Below, in pieces: positions 9,671 to 19,942 of a stretch of 64,000 nt of DNA. The notes beneath the pieces were generated by a model. It saw only the letters and a list, made by a program, of their open reading frames with translations. It was not told the DNA's origin and did no database searches. The stretch covers positions 1 to 64,000 of the forward strand of contig CACYWP010000005.1 of assembly GCA_902778135.1 (NCBI GenBank), written 5' to 3'. Made by a program: the position numbers and the translations under genes. Position 1 is the first letter of the stretch. Each line of letters opens with the position of its first letter. The DNA comes from an uncultured Coriobacteriaceae bacterium. GTDB lineage: Bacteria > Actinomycetota > Coriobacteriia > Coriobacteriales > Atopobiaceae.

Positions 9671-10525
9671 ATGGCGGTATTCCTGACAGGCGACACGCAC
9701 GGGGACATGGACATCGGCAAGGTCGAGGAGTTCTCCCGCACGGCCCGGGACCGTCTCTCGCGCGACGACTTCCTGATCGTCCTGGGAGACTTTGGGCTGG
9801 TCTGGCGCGACCCTCCCTCCGAGGGTGAGGCCCGGCGCCTGGATTGGCTGGAGGCGCAGCCCTGGACGACGCTCTTCGTCGATGGCAACCACGAGAACTT
9901 CGACCTGCTCTACGCCATGCCCGAGGTCCCGTGGCACGGCGGGCGCGTCCACGAGGTCCGTCCCCACGTGCTGCACCTCATGCGCGGCGAGCGGTTCGAG
10001 ATTGGCGGGCATTCGTTCTTCGTCGTGGGCGGGGCGCATTCGATTGACCGGGAATGGCGTACGCCACAGGTCAGCTGGTGGCCCCAGGAGGTGCCTTCGG
10101 AGGAGGAGCGGCGGCGCATCGCGAGGCGCGCCAAGACGCTGGGCAACGTCGACTATGTGCTGACGCACTGCCCACCAACCGGTTGCTACGAGCGCTATCG
10201 CCAGCGCTTCTCGGGCTTTTGGGGACCATCGGACGAGTACACCGACTGGCTGGAGCGCCACATCGAGGGGACGTTTGCCTATCGTCGCTGGTTCTTTGGC
10301 CATCTGCACTTCGACCTGCCGCTCGACGAGCCGCACACGCTGCTGTACAACCAGGTCTTCGACCTGGATGGGTGTGGCCTGACCACCTTCGGCACCGACG
10401 TGGGCCACTGTCCCGACGGGCAGGCGCATGCCTTCGAGATGGGCTGGGATCCGCCCGCCCCGGGCGAGCGGCATGGCCATGGGTTCTACCGCTGTGCATG
10501 CTGCGGGCTGCGCCTGGAGCGATAG
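9671..10525 (+). CDS. Calcineurin-like metallophosphoesterase
   Basis: 284 aa. All metal-binding blocks are visible: GDTHGD at the N-terminus, GDFGLVW, GNHEN, GGAHSID, and GHLHFD near residue 210. The start at 9671 follows GAGGGAAG. The last ~60 residues include a short Cys-pair (CACC) tail. The family hydrolyses phosphomonoesters or diesters; the substrate cannot be inferred here. Confidence 0.85.
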   Translation: MAVFLTGDTHGDMDIGKVEEFSRTARDRLSRDDFLIVLGDFGLVWRDPPSEGEARRLDWLEAQPWTTLFVDGNHENFDLLYAMPEVPWHGGRVHEVRPHVLHLMRGERFEIGGHSFFVVGGAHSIDREWRTPQVSWWPQEVPSEEERRRIARRAKTLGNVDYVLTHCPPTGCYERYRQRFSGFWGPSDEYTDWLERHIEGTFAYRRWFFGHLHFDLPLDEPHTLLYNQVFDLDGCGLTTFGTDVGHCPDGQAHAFEMGWDPPAPGERHGHGFYRCACCGLRLER

Positions 10526-10550
10526 CGCGGCAGACGCAGCCAGACACGTC

Positions 10551-10581
10551 GACCCCGGCAGAGGGCACCTCCGCCGGGGTC
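10551..10581. terminator. Bidirectional terminator hairpin
   Basis: GACCCCGGC (10551-10559) pairs perfectly with 10573-10581, with an additional inner GAGG/CCTC stem. It sits between the convergent metallophosphatase and ABM genes. There is no T run, so it is a weak-tract hairpin. Confidence 0.55.
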
Positions 10582-10605
10582 GGATAGCTCGCCTTTCGCG
10601 GGTCG

Positions 10606-11247
10606 CTAGTGCAGCGAGCCCTTGCTGACCAGCGTGTCCGCCGTCAGGACATGGAACTCCTTGCCCTCCACCATCTCCTCGGTGGCGGCGATGTAGTCCT
10701 TGAAGTGCTGTGTCTCGCGGTGGGCCGCATAGGCCTCGGCGCTGGCGTAGACCTCCCAGAACACCCAGCGGTTGGGGTTGTCGACCTCCGTCGTGGCATA
10801 CATCACCAACACGCCCGGCTCGACGTCGACGGCCGCGCGCATGTTGGCGGTGATGGCGGCCAGAAAGGCCTCGTCGTTGCCCGGCTTGACGTCGACGAAG
10901 ACCAGGTGCGGCTCGACCTCGCTCGGCGCGCTCACGCGGAGCTGCTCGGGCTTCTCCACCATCAGCTGGGCCGTCACGGGTATGACCGCACGACCGGTCA
11001 GCACCTTGCCCGCCATCTCGACGAACTTGCCGAAGTGTGGAGACGCCGCATGCACGTTGTAGGCGTCCTCGTCGGCATAGACCTCGAAGACGTAGCAGGT
11101 CGCCGGGTCATCGGGCACGTAGGTGGCGTACATGGCCAGCGTGCCGGGCTCCACCTCGATGGAGGTCAGCAGGTTGTTCGACCCCACCTCGTTGTAGAGG
11201 TCCTCCTGGGCCATGTCGCGCTGAAGCTTGAACAGACGGGTGATCAT
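10606..11247 (-). CDS. Tandem antibiotic-biosynthesis-monooxygenase (ABM) domain protein
   Basis: 213 aa made of two ABM/dimeric alpha-beta barrel halves. Each half has the pattern EPGTLAMYAT / EPGVLVMYAT followed by a FEVYADEDAYNVHAASPHF / WEVYASAEAYAAHRETQHF block. Such domains normally dimerise; here both halves are on one chain. Start at 11247 is preceded by GGAGAAGGAGAG. It follows the amidohydrolase gene by 73 bp on the same strand. Possible role in heme, quinone or small-molecule oxidation; not determined. Confidence 0.8.
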   Translation of the reverse strand: MITRLFKLQRDMAQEDLYNEVGSNNLLTSIEVEPGTLAMYATYVPDDPATCYVFEVYADEDAYNVHAASPHFGKFVEMAGKVLTGRAVIPVTAQLMVEKPEQLRVSAPSEVEPHLVFVDVKPGNDEAFLAAITANMRAAVDVEPGVLVMYATTEVDNPNRWVFWEVYASAEAYAAHRETQHFKDYIAATEEMVEGKEFHVLTADTLVSKGSLH

Positions 11248-11320
11248 GGTTCTCTCCTTCTCCTGGTCTCCGATGGGAAAACGTGGTGCCGGCATGCGGT
11301 GGGGCCGGCGCCTCGCCTTG

Positions 11321-12229
11321 TCAGCCGATCAGCCTGCGGTAGTTGTCGGACAGAATCGCCTGTCGCTCGGCGTCGCCGATGTGCATGTCGTCGATGGCGG
11401 CAAGGATCTCCTTCGTCGCACCGGCCGGCAGGATGCCCAGCGGGGCATCGGTGCCGAACAGCACATGGTCCGCGCCGTAGTAGTCCACGGCCAGGTCAAG
11501 CGCCCGCGGGTTGCCCAAGATGGCCGTGTCGACGTAGAAGCGACGCATGTCGGCTGCCTGGTCTGGGGGCAGGATGCGATCGACGCGTCCGGCGAAGAAG
11601 GGCACCATACCGCCGGCATGGTGGCAGATGACCTTAAGCTGGTCGAACTCCTGCAGCAGGCCCGCCTGCACCATCTGCAGCATCGCCTGGGTCAGCTCGT
11701 ACTCCCAGGAGAAGACCAGGTTGTTGTCGGGCTTGCGCAGGTCGAAGACCGGATGCAGCCATGCCGGGGCGCCCACCTCGGCCAGTGCCGCAAACAGCGG
11801 CCGGAACTGCTCCGCCGCGATGCTCTCGCCCAGCGCGCGGGTGAAGACCTGCACGCCCACCACGTCGGGGTCGCTTGCCACCTGCTCGCGCACGATGCGC
11901 ACCGCCTCTTCGACGTTGTTCATCGGCACCATCAGGACTGCCGCCTCGAACATGTCGCGGTTGGCACGCAGCATCTCCAGCAGCTCGTCATTGGCCTGCT
12001 CGCACAGGCGTGCCGCCTCGTCCGGGCCAACGTAGTCCTCGGGCAGGGCGTTCACGTGGCTGATGACCTGCCGCGTCTCGCCATCCCAATGGGAGCGGCG
12101 CAGCTCCATGTCGGTCAGCACTGGGTTGTTGAAGAAGGCGTAGCGCTGGGGAATGGACGGCTCGACCTCGCGCATCGTGGCGTAGAAGCGCTCGGGAAGC
12201 ACATGCGCAAACACATCGATCTTGCTCAT
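11321..12229 (-). CDS. Amidohydrolase-2 family protein (ACMSD-like)
   Basis: 302 aa TIM-barrel of the aminocarboxymuconate-semialdehyde decarboxylase-like branch. Visible features: WLHPVFD, the CHHAGGMVPFF histidine block, and LFGTDAPLG with the catalytic aspartate. The N-terminal metal site, normally HxH in IDxHxH, reads IDVFAH, so the first histidine is replaced by Phe7. That could mean altered metal binding or a non-decarboxylating role. AGGAGGTC is placed just before the ATG. Likely cotranscribed with the ABM gene downstream. Confidence 0.8.
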   Translation of the reverse strand: MSKIDVFAHVLPERFYATMREVEPSIPQRYAFFNNPVLTDMELRRSHWDGETRQVISHVNALPEDYVGPDEAARLCEQANDELLEMLRANRDMFEAAVLMVPMNNVEEAVRIVREQVASDPDVVGVQVFTRALGESIAAEQFRPLFAALAEVGAPAWLHPVFDLRKPDNNLVFSWEYELTQAMLQMVQAGLLQEFDQLKVICHHAGGMVPFFAGRVDRILPPDQAADMRRFYVDTAILGNPRALDLAVDYYGADHVLFGTDAPLGILPAGATKEILAAIDDMHIGDAERQAILSDNYRRLIG

Positions 12230-12358
12230 AGGACCTCCTACCTCGACATCTGTCCATGGAAAGTATCCTCGGAAGGGGCAGCCGGAGCCAAGGCACCATC
12301 TGCAGGCGTTGTCAACATATGGACAAACCGCCCCAATCGTCTACTGGCACACGCCGCG

Positions 12359-13840
<1,482 letters not shown>

Positions 13841-13927
13841 TCATGCAGGGCCACTTGGGCCCACCCTCCGGCTCACATTGTGCCATGCGTCGGGCCCCAG
13901 ACGGACGGCCCAGCACCTCGCGTGGAC

Positions 13928-13958
13928 AAAAGGTCCGCCCATACGTGATGGACGGACC
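13928..13958 (-). terminator. Rho-independent terminator for the leftward MFS gene
   Basis: On the minus strand GGTCCGTCCAT (13958-13948) pairs with ATGGGCGGACC (13942-13932, one G-T pair) across a 5 nt loop and runs into TTTT. It lies 50 bp past the stop of the MFS gene at 14008. Confidence 0.8.
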
Positions 13959-14007
13959 TCATTTGTGGGTCTTGCGTTGCCGGCGGCCGCGACCGTGCGG
14001 CGGGAGC

Positions 14008-15228
14008 CTATGCCTTGCGGGACTTGCTTGCGTACACGTAGAGGGCGATGGCGACCGAGGCGGCCAGCAGGACGGCCATCAGGATGATCGTGGTGACGTA
14101 GCCCCCGGAGAAGTCGTACATGAACCCGACGACCGAGGAGAAGACCGCGTTTGCCATGTTGCCGCCCATGCCGATGATGGGATAGGCGCGGCCGTAGTTC
14201 TCGGGACCGAAGGCGTCGCGCGTGAGCATCGTGATGGCGACCGTTCCCAGCGCGTAGCACAGGCCGTACATCGCGGCGGCAATCATCAGCGCCTGCGGGC
14301 TGCGCATCACCAGCAGCAGGAACAGCGCGGCGAACACCATGGCGGCATAGATGATCATCGACATGCGGTTGCCGATGCGGTCACAAAGGGCGCCGTAGGC
14401 GATCTTACCCAGCGAGTTGGCAACCATCGAGAACGAGATCATCGTGGCCCCGACGGCTGCGACGCCATAGAGCTCCGCGATGCCCGGGAAGTGCTGGGGC
14501 AGCGCCGTGGGCGCGGAGATGAGCACGCTGAAGGTGAAGACCATCACGAGCAGCAGAATCGAGAGCTTCTCGACGGGCTTGGCGGCAGTGGCAGTGGCCT
14601 TCGTCTGGGCAGCCTGGGGCTGCTCGTCGGCACCCAGGGCCTTGAGGCCCGCGACCTGCGGGTCAAGCGATGGGAGGAAGAGGATGGCAGGCAGGTTGAG
14701 CAGCACGGTGAGGACGCCCAGCAGCAGGTAGCCCATGCGCCAGCCCACGCCGTTGACGACCGCACCCACCAGCGGGGAGAAGGCCGCGCCAGCAAGGCCC
14801 GAGCAGCTCATGGCGATGCTGGTGGCCAGGCCGATGCCCGAGACGAACCATTGGTTGAGCACGGAGGTGACGAAGACGAAGCCCATCAGGCCGGCGGCCA
14901 GGCCGCGCAGCACGCAGAGCACGTACATCGGGACGATGCTGGGACAGACGGCAAGTGCCGCAGTGCAGCCGGCCAGGACGGCAGTGCCGGCGATCAGCAT
15001 GGTCTTGAACTGCTTCTCCTTCATCACGCGGGGGACGAACAGGCCGCCGAAGGCGAACGAGATGTTGCAGATGGTCATCATCAGGCTGGCGGAGCCCTTG
15101 AGGATGCCAAACTCCTCGACGATCGGCGTCAGGAACAGACCCGCGACGTTGGTGACCAGGCCAACGCCCGACGCCAACAGGCCACACATTGCGATCAGCA
15201 CCAGAAGGTGCCTACCAGTTATCTTCAT
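14008..15228 (-). CDS. MFS transporter (oxalate/formate-antiporter-like)
   Basis: 406 aa, about 12 hydrophobic segments with the central loop around residue 195-215. Starts MKITGRHLLVLIAMCG after GAGGAGTGTGAC. NVAGLFLTPIVEEFG and the LYGVAAVGATMISFSMV block resemble OFA-type carboxylate exchangers. It is paralogous to the MFS gene at 15681 on the other strand; the two are transcribed away from each other, with a repeat element between. Substrate unknown; organic acids are plausible for the family. Confidence 0.85.
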   Translation of the reverse strand: MKITGRHLLVLIAMCGLLASGVGLVTNVAGLFLTPIVEEFGILKGSASLMMTICNISFAFGGLFVPRVMKEKQFKTMLIAGTAVLAGCTAALAVCPSIVPMYVLCVLRGLAAGLMGFVFVTSVLNQWFVSGIGLATSIAMSCSGLAGAAFSPLVGAVVNGVGWRMGYLLLGVLTVLLNLPAILFLPSLDPQVAGLKALGADEQPQAAQTKATATAAKPVEKLSILLLVMVFTFSVLISAPTALPQHFPGIAELYGVAAVGATMISFSMVANSLGKIAYGALCDRIGNRMSMIIYAAMVFAALFLLLVMRSPQALMIAAAMYGLCYALGTVAITMLTRDAFGPENYGRAYPIIGMGGNMANAVFSSVVGFMYDFSGGYVTTIILMAVLLAASVAIALYVYASKSRKA

Positions 15229-15394
15229 GTCACACTCCTCGCTATCGCAGACAGGTATCGACAAGGATACGTGAAGCGGGCGCATCGCCTCCGATGCGTA
15301 TTCAATTGTTTGCAAACCGCTGGATTCCTTGGCGGGAGGCGCGGATTCGCCATCCCAAGAGGCCCTGTGGCAGATTGGCCCCATTGCCCAAGCC

Positions 15395-15556
15395 GTAGTC
15401 TGCGTTTTTTCCAACGACCCTACGCGACCTACGCAGAAGACGCTGTTGTTTGCGCAAGCAAGAGCGCAAACAACTGAATCCGCATCTCGAAGGCGCGCCA
15501 AAACGCAAACAACAGCCCTTTTACATGCTCCCGTCGCTAAAAAAGCGCAGACAACC
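15395..15556. repeat. Intergenic repeat element, copy A (GCRNACAAC motif cluster)
   Basis: The 452 bp between the two divergent MFS genes holds no gene but carries repeated copies of a 9-mer GCAAACAAC/GCAGACAAC: minus-strand 15395-15403 (8 of 9) and 15445-15453, plus-strand 15466-15474, 15505-15513 and 15547-15555; another minus copy ATTGTTTGC lies at 15305-15313. The copies at 15445 and 15464 form a perfect 11 bp inverted repeat (GTTGTTTGCGC, 8 nt loop). The same ordered set of motifs with the same spacings occurs at 59276-59461, so this is a repeat family. Function unknown. Confidence 0.7.
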
Positions 15557-15680
15557 GACGGGCTGCCAATGGGCCCGAGGGAGATATGACCCCGGCGCAT
15601 GCAATTGGATGCAAGAGCGGCATTTGTCCTCGTACCAGCACATTCGATATAGTCATACCAACTGCTGCGAGGGGGAGCAT

Positions 15681-16928
15681 ATGAACAAGCAAAGCATTTT
15701 GCCATACATCAAAGTGGCGGTCTTCGTCTGCCTGATGGCATGCGGCACGATGGGTCTGCCGAACGCCTATGGCGTGTTCTACACGCCCATGGCCGACGGT
15801 CTGGGAGTGGGACGCGGTGCCATCACGCTGCACATGTCCCTCTCGAACCTGGCCATCGGCTTCTTCACGCCCGTCATGTCGCGCTCCATCGCCGGCGGGC
15901 ACAAGATGCGCAACATCATGACGGTGGCCTCGACGCTCATCCTGGTATCGGGAGCCGCCATCGCGCTGGCACCCAACACCATGGTCATGAACCTGGCCGC
16001 CATCGTGCGTGGCATCGGCTTTGCCGCCGTGTCGATGCTGGTCATCACCCTCTACATCGGCAACTGGTTTGACAAGGGACGCGGCACGATCACCGGCATC
16101 GCGCTCTCTGGCTCGGGCATCGGCTCGGCCATCGCCAGCCCCATCGTCACCGCCTGCATCCAGCGCTTCGGCTACCAGATGGCCTACCTTGGCTATGTGG
16201 GCTTCACGCTGCTCACCATCCTGCCGGTGCTGCTGCTGTGCCCGTTGACCCCACAGGAAGTGGGGCTCACGCCCTTCGGCGCGCAGGAACAGGCCGCCGA
16301 GACCAAGCAGAGCGACAGCGAACCCACCGACCTGGGGCTTTCGTTCCGCATATTCACCCCCACCTTCGCAGCGCTCATCACCTTCGTGCTGTGCATCGTG
16401 CTCATCACCTCGCTCTCGGGGCACATGGCCTCGCTCGCACAGGACTACGGGTACACGGCACAGATCGGCGCGCTGCTGCTCTCCGCATCCATGGTGGGCA
16501 ACGTCTTCAGCAAGTTCGCCCTTGGGGCAATTGCCGACCGGTTTGGCGTGTTCAAGGCAATCGTCTGCTCGCTTACCACCACCATCTGCGGCCTCGTGCT
16601 CATCCTGCTCAACTTCGGTGGGCAGGGGGCGCTGCTGGCGTCCGGGTTCCTGTTTGGCACCAACTTCTCCATCGGGTCCCTGGGCATCAGCCTGCTCACC
16701 CGCCACCTCTACGGTGACGCGCAGTACTCGACCGCCTACTCGACGATGTCGCTGGTCACCAGCGTCGCCTCCGCCCTCGGCGTCACCATCGCGGGATTCG
16801 CCTTCGACATCACGGGGTCCTATGCCGCGGTCATCGCGACCGGCATCGCGCTAGCGGGCATCGCCGCAGGCTGCCTCGCCTATCTGCATTGGCGCGTGAC
16901 GACGCGGCCTTGGGAGAAGAAGCGGTAG
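15681..16928 (+). CDS. MFS transporter, paralogue of the gene at 14008
   Basis: 415 aa, 12 predicted membrane segments. Begins MNKQSILPYIKVAVFVCLMA after GGGGGAG. VFYTPMADGLGVGRGAITLH is the counterpart of the 14008 gene's LTPIVEEFGILKGSASLM, so the two arose by duplication. Shared traits: VRGIGFAAVSMLVITLYIGNWF and a central charged loop. Divergent placement around a repeat element suggests shared control. It ends before a bidirectional hairpin. Substrate not recognisable. Confidence 0.85.
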   Translation: MNKQSILPYIKVAVFVCLMACGTMGLPNAYGVFYTPMADGLGVGRGAITLHMSLSNLAIGFFTPVMSRSIAGGHKMRNIMTVASTLILVSGAAIALAPNTMVMNLAAIVRGIGFAAVSMLVITLYIGNWFDKGRGTITGIALSGSGIGSAIASPIVTACIQRFGYQMAYLGYVGFTLLTILPVLLLCPLTPQEVGLTPFGAQEQAAETKQSDSEPTDLGLSFRIFTPTFAALITFVLCIVLITSLSGHMASLAQDYGYTAQIGALLLSASMVGNVFSKFALGAIADRFGVFKAIVCSLTTTICGLVLILLNFGGQGALLASGFLFGTNFSIGSLGISLLTRHLYGDAQYSTAYSTMSLVTSVASALGVTIAGFAFDITGSYAAVIATGIALAGIAAGCLAYLHWRVTTRPWEKKR

Positions 16929-16972
16929 GACCAAGGCGGCACACCGTCGCCGACCTGATGGCTCGACACGGA

Positions 16973-17008
16973 AGGGGCACCAGCGGCTGTTCGGCCACTG
17001 GCGCCCCT
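16973..17008. terminator. Hairpin between convergent genes
   Basis: AGGGGC-CCAG-GG (16973-16986) pairs with 16995-17008 with two mismatches, between the stop of the rightward MFS gene and that of the leftward IIB-like gene. Confidence 0.5.
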
Positions 17009-17046
17009 CTCTCATGCGGCCTGCGTCGGCCACTCGTTGCTTGCGA

Positions 17047-17499
17047 TTACTTGCCCTGCTGTGCCAGCCAGCGACGATGGCTGACGGTGCGCGTCGCCGT
17101 CATCGGACGCGGCTCGTCGGGGAACACCACTGGGTTGGGCGTGCCATTGCGCCAGAGTTCCAGCACATCCTCGGCCTCCTCGACGACACCCTGGATGTTG
17201 ATCTGGCCATAGAGGCGCATGGGAAGGATGAACACGGGAATGCGCAGCTTGTTCTGCTTGACCGCCTCCTTGGCGGGGTACTCGAGGTGCGGGCAGCACA
17301 GCGCAACGTCGACCTCGTCCTGGCGCTCCTTCACGCTGCCGCTCGCAAAGGCAGCGCTCTCGCCCCACAGTCCGGAGAAGGGGATGAACTCCAGGAAGAC
17401 GTCGTCCTTGTACTCGCTCTCGGCGAGCTGCTTGTTGAGATGTGCCGCCATGGTCGAAGACGAGAAGCCGCCGCCACAGCAGATTGCGATACGAAGCAT
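17047..17499 (-). CDS. PTS lactose/cellobiose IIB-like protein
   Basis: 150 aa. MLRIAICCGGGFSSSTMAAHL matches the N-terminal strand and phosphocysteine loop of cellobiose-type IIB (CxxGxSSS), with DVALCCPHLEY as the second strand. IIB proteins pass phosphate from IIA to the sugar bound by IIC. No IIA or IIC lies nearby, and a ~40-residue extension after the domain is unusual, so it may act as a phosphorylation-responsive partner. The start at 17499 follows GGGGGAAGGGG. Divergent from an RpiR regulator. Confidence 0.7.
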   Translation of the reverse strand: MLRIAICCGGGFSSSTMAAHLNKQLAESEYKDDVFLEFIPFSGLWGESAAFASGSVKERQDEVDVALCCPHLEYPAKEAVKQNKLRIPVFILPMRLYGQINIQGVVEEAEDVLELWRNGTPNPVVFPDEPRPMTATRTVSHRRWLAQQGK

Positions 17500-17693
17500 G
17501 GTGTATCCCCTTCCCCCTGGCACCCAACCACTGGGTCGCCTTGCCTGATACCAGTATGACCGACTGGCAACTCGTCGGGCGTTCCAATCCGTTACGGCTG
17601 TCGCCATATGGTGCCACCGTTCACGTGACGGGGAGTTCCATCCCGTTCCATGGCCCGCTGGCTTGCTCTACCGTTGGCACCGGAGGTGATCTC

Positions 17694-18617
17694 ATGACGC
17701 AATCCCATGAAGGCGAGCAGCCCCTTGCTGAGGCAGCCATCGCCTTTGCCCAGGAGGCATCGCTGGGGATGCCCGGATCAATCAAGCAGGTGGCGGACTT
17801 CCTTCTGTCCGAAGGCACTGGCGTGGAGCAGATGAGCATGGCCCAGATCGCCGCACGCGCGTACACCTCCAAGCCAACGCTCGTGCGCTTTGCCAAGCAG
17901 GCGGGCTATGCCGGTTGGAAGGACTACCGGCACGACTTCCTCGTGGCCATGCGCAGGCTCGAGGCCGATCGTGCACGCCAGGCATCGGTCGACATCAACT
18001 TCCCCGTGGACGAGGGGTTCTCGGTCGGACAGGTGGTCGACAGCCTGAGGCGCATACACGAGCTTGCCATCCAGCAGATGGAACAGACCCTCGACCATGA
18101 GGCCCTCGAACGGGCTGCGACGGCCATACTGTCCGCGCGCGACGTGGCGTTCTTCGGAGCGATGCAAAACCTGCAACGAGGCAAGGTCTTCGCCTCCGAC
18201 CTTGGGGTCATCGGCATCCTCTGCCGCACGCCACAGGCAGACGAGGCGGCTGCGGTGGCCAACCACCTCGCGGCGGGAGACTGCCTGATCGCAGCCTCCT
18301 ATTCCGGCCGTCTGACGCATCTGCCGCTGGCCCTCGTACCACGACTGAGGGAGCGTGGGGTGACCATCGTCGCCGTGACCAATGCGGAGCGTGGGGAGCT
18401 AGGCGAGCTGGCCGACCATGTGCTGGGCTTTGCGCCGCTCGAGCACCACCATGCCAAGGTCGGGGCCTTCTATAGCGGAGCATGCACCTCGCTCATCCTC
18501 GAAGCGCTATATGCGACCTGTTATGCCCGGCGCTTTGACGAGAGCCGCAGCAGGCGCGAGAGCGTCGTCGCGGGCCTGCGGGACCTCATCCCCAATGACC
18601 TTGGCACGGCTGGATGA
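17694..18617 (+). CDS. RpiR-family transcriptional regulator
   Basis: 307 aa. N-terminal HTH_6 with SMAQIAARAYTSKPTLVRFAKQAGYAGWKDYR and a C-terminal SIS sugar-phosphate domain from about 130 to 290 (GDCLIAASYSGRLTHLPLAL as the phosphosugar loop). Start at 17694 fits GGAGGTGATCTC exactly. It is divergent from the IIB-like gene 17499, so control of that gene and of sugar uptake is likely. Confidence 0.85.
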   Translation: MTQSHEGEQPLAEAAIAFAQEASLGMPGSIKQVADFLLSEGTGVEQMSMAQIAARAYTSKPTLVRFAKQAGYAGWKDYRHDFLVAMRRLEADRARQASVDINFPVDEGFSVGQVVDSLRRIHELAIQQMEQTLDHEALERAATAILSARDVAFFGAMQNLQRGKVFASDLGVIGILCRTPQADEAAAVANHLAAGDCLIAASYSGRLTHLPLALVPRLRERGVTIVAVTNAERGELGELADHVLGFAPLEHHHAKVGAFYSGACTSLILEALYATCYARRFDESRSRRESVVAGLRDLIPNDLGTAG

Positions 18618-18707
18618 GACCGTTGCGGAGTCTGCATGCGTGACGAGCCTGCATCGAGGCGCCGCATCGGCCGGCTGACCACCGCACACCGGTTGCTGAC
18701 ACGAGAA

Positions 18708-18736
18708 GGGGCCCAGGCCACTTCGGCCTGTGCCCC
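18708..18736. terminator. Bidirectional terminator hairpin
   Basis: GGGGCCCAGGCC (18708-18719) pairs with GGCCTGTGCCCC (18725-18736) around ACTTC with one mismatch, between the convergent RpiR and NAD(P)-binding genes. Confidence 0.6.
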
Positions 18737-18763
18737 CCTGTCATCCATGACGGATGGGCCCTT

Positions 18764-19708
18764 CTACTTGTCCTTGGAGTGGCGCTCGCCAATCTGGAAC
18801 TCGTCGGCATGCTCGAACATGTACCTGACGGTGATGGGGTCGTCGCCGGTGAGCTTCTTGAAGTCGTCGGTGAACTTGTCCATCTTGCCCTCGCGAATTG
18901 CCTGGGCAAACGTGACCATGCCGTCGGAGCTGAACGGGGCCTCGCTGCCCTTCTGGAAGACGCCGTCGGTGGTGCGGGGCACGCCCATGGCGTCGAAGAT
19001 CTGGTAGTTCTCCTCGTCGGTGACCTCCTGGTAGGTCACGTGGTTGCCGGTGGCCTCGTTGCCAATCTCGACGAACCGGCTGATGGTCATCAGCTCGGGG
19101 CCGTTGATGTCAAGGGCCACCTCGTGGTACTCGTCACCACGGAACAGGGCGTAGGCCACGGCCTTGGCGCAGTCCTTGCGCGAGATGTAGGCCATGAGGC
19201 CGTCGCCCTGCGAGTTGGTGAGGACGCCGGTGGTCTTCACGTAGGTGAAGTAGTTGGTGATCATGGCCTCGGCGTATTGGCTGTTGCGCATGAAGATGTA
19301 GTCCAGCCCCTGGCTCTTGATGTACTCCTCGGTGTAGATGTGGTCCTTCTTCTCCACGGAGGGGTTGGTCGGGTCGTCAGCGTTGACCAGGCTGGTGTAG
19401 ACGATCTGCTTGACGCCCGCGGCCTTGGCACCGTCGACGGCATTCCTGTGGGCGGCCTGGCGCTTTGCACCTACGAACGGCATGGAGATGAGGGCCAGGC
19501 GCTCGGCACCGGCGAAGGCCTCGGCGAGACCGGCTGGGTCGTTGAAGTCGGTCACGTGCGTCTCGATGCCCATCTCGGCATACGGCGCCAACGATGCCTC
19601 GCTGTAGGCCGTGAAGATGAGCTGGTCATGTGGCGCAAGCTCGAGCAGAACGCGCGCGGCCTCCCCGCCCAGGTTGCCGTCGACGCCCGTTAGAAGCAGT
19701 TTGCCCAT
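18764..19708 (-). CDS. NmrA-like NAD(P)-binding protein
   Basis: 314 aa. Rossmann start MGKLLLTGVDGNLGGEAARVL (GxxGxxG), DFNDPAGLAEAF and YTSLVNAD in the strand-4/5 region place it in the NmrA/QOR2-type atypical short-chain dehydrogenase group, whose members are NAD(P)H:quinone oxidoreductases or redox sensors. The catalytic YxxxK is not evident, as usual in this group. Start at 19708 follows GAGGAGGTATCTC. The upstream frame is open without similarity. Confidence 0.85.
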   Translation of the reverse strand: MGKLLLTGVDGNLGGEAARVLLELAPHDQLIFTAYSEASLAPYAEMGIETHVTDFNDPAGLAEAFAGAERLALISMPFVGAKRQAAHRNAVDGAKAAGVKQIVYTSLVNADDPTNPSVEKKDHIYTEEYIKSQGLDYIFMRNSQYAEAMITNYFTYVKTTGVLTNSQGDGLMAYISRKDCAKAVAYALFRGDEYHEVALDINGPELMTISRFVEIGNEATGNHVTYQEVTDEENYQIFDAMGVPRTTDGVFQKGSEAPFSSDGMVTFAQAIREGKMDKFTDDFKKLTGDDPITVRYMFEHADEFQIGERHSKDK

Positions 19709-19942
19709 GAGATACCTCCTCGATCGCTTGGTATGGGGATATGCCCATGCTACCTGCGAAAATATGCGCAGGGCTATACGCATCGCCGAGCGTGGCGCCA
19801 TCATTGCCAACCGTAGGCAATGGCTGGCATGTACATGGGGAAAGGCATCGAGACCACAGGGAGGCTCTCTGGCGGACGGCTGGCCAGACGAGACCAACCA
19901 ACTGATACCATGAGTGCATCAATACCAAGCGAGGGGGTAACC

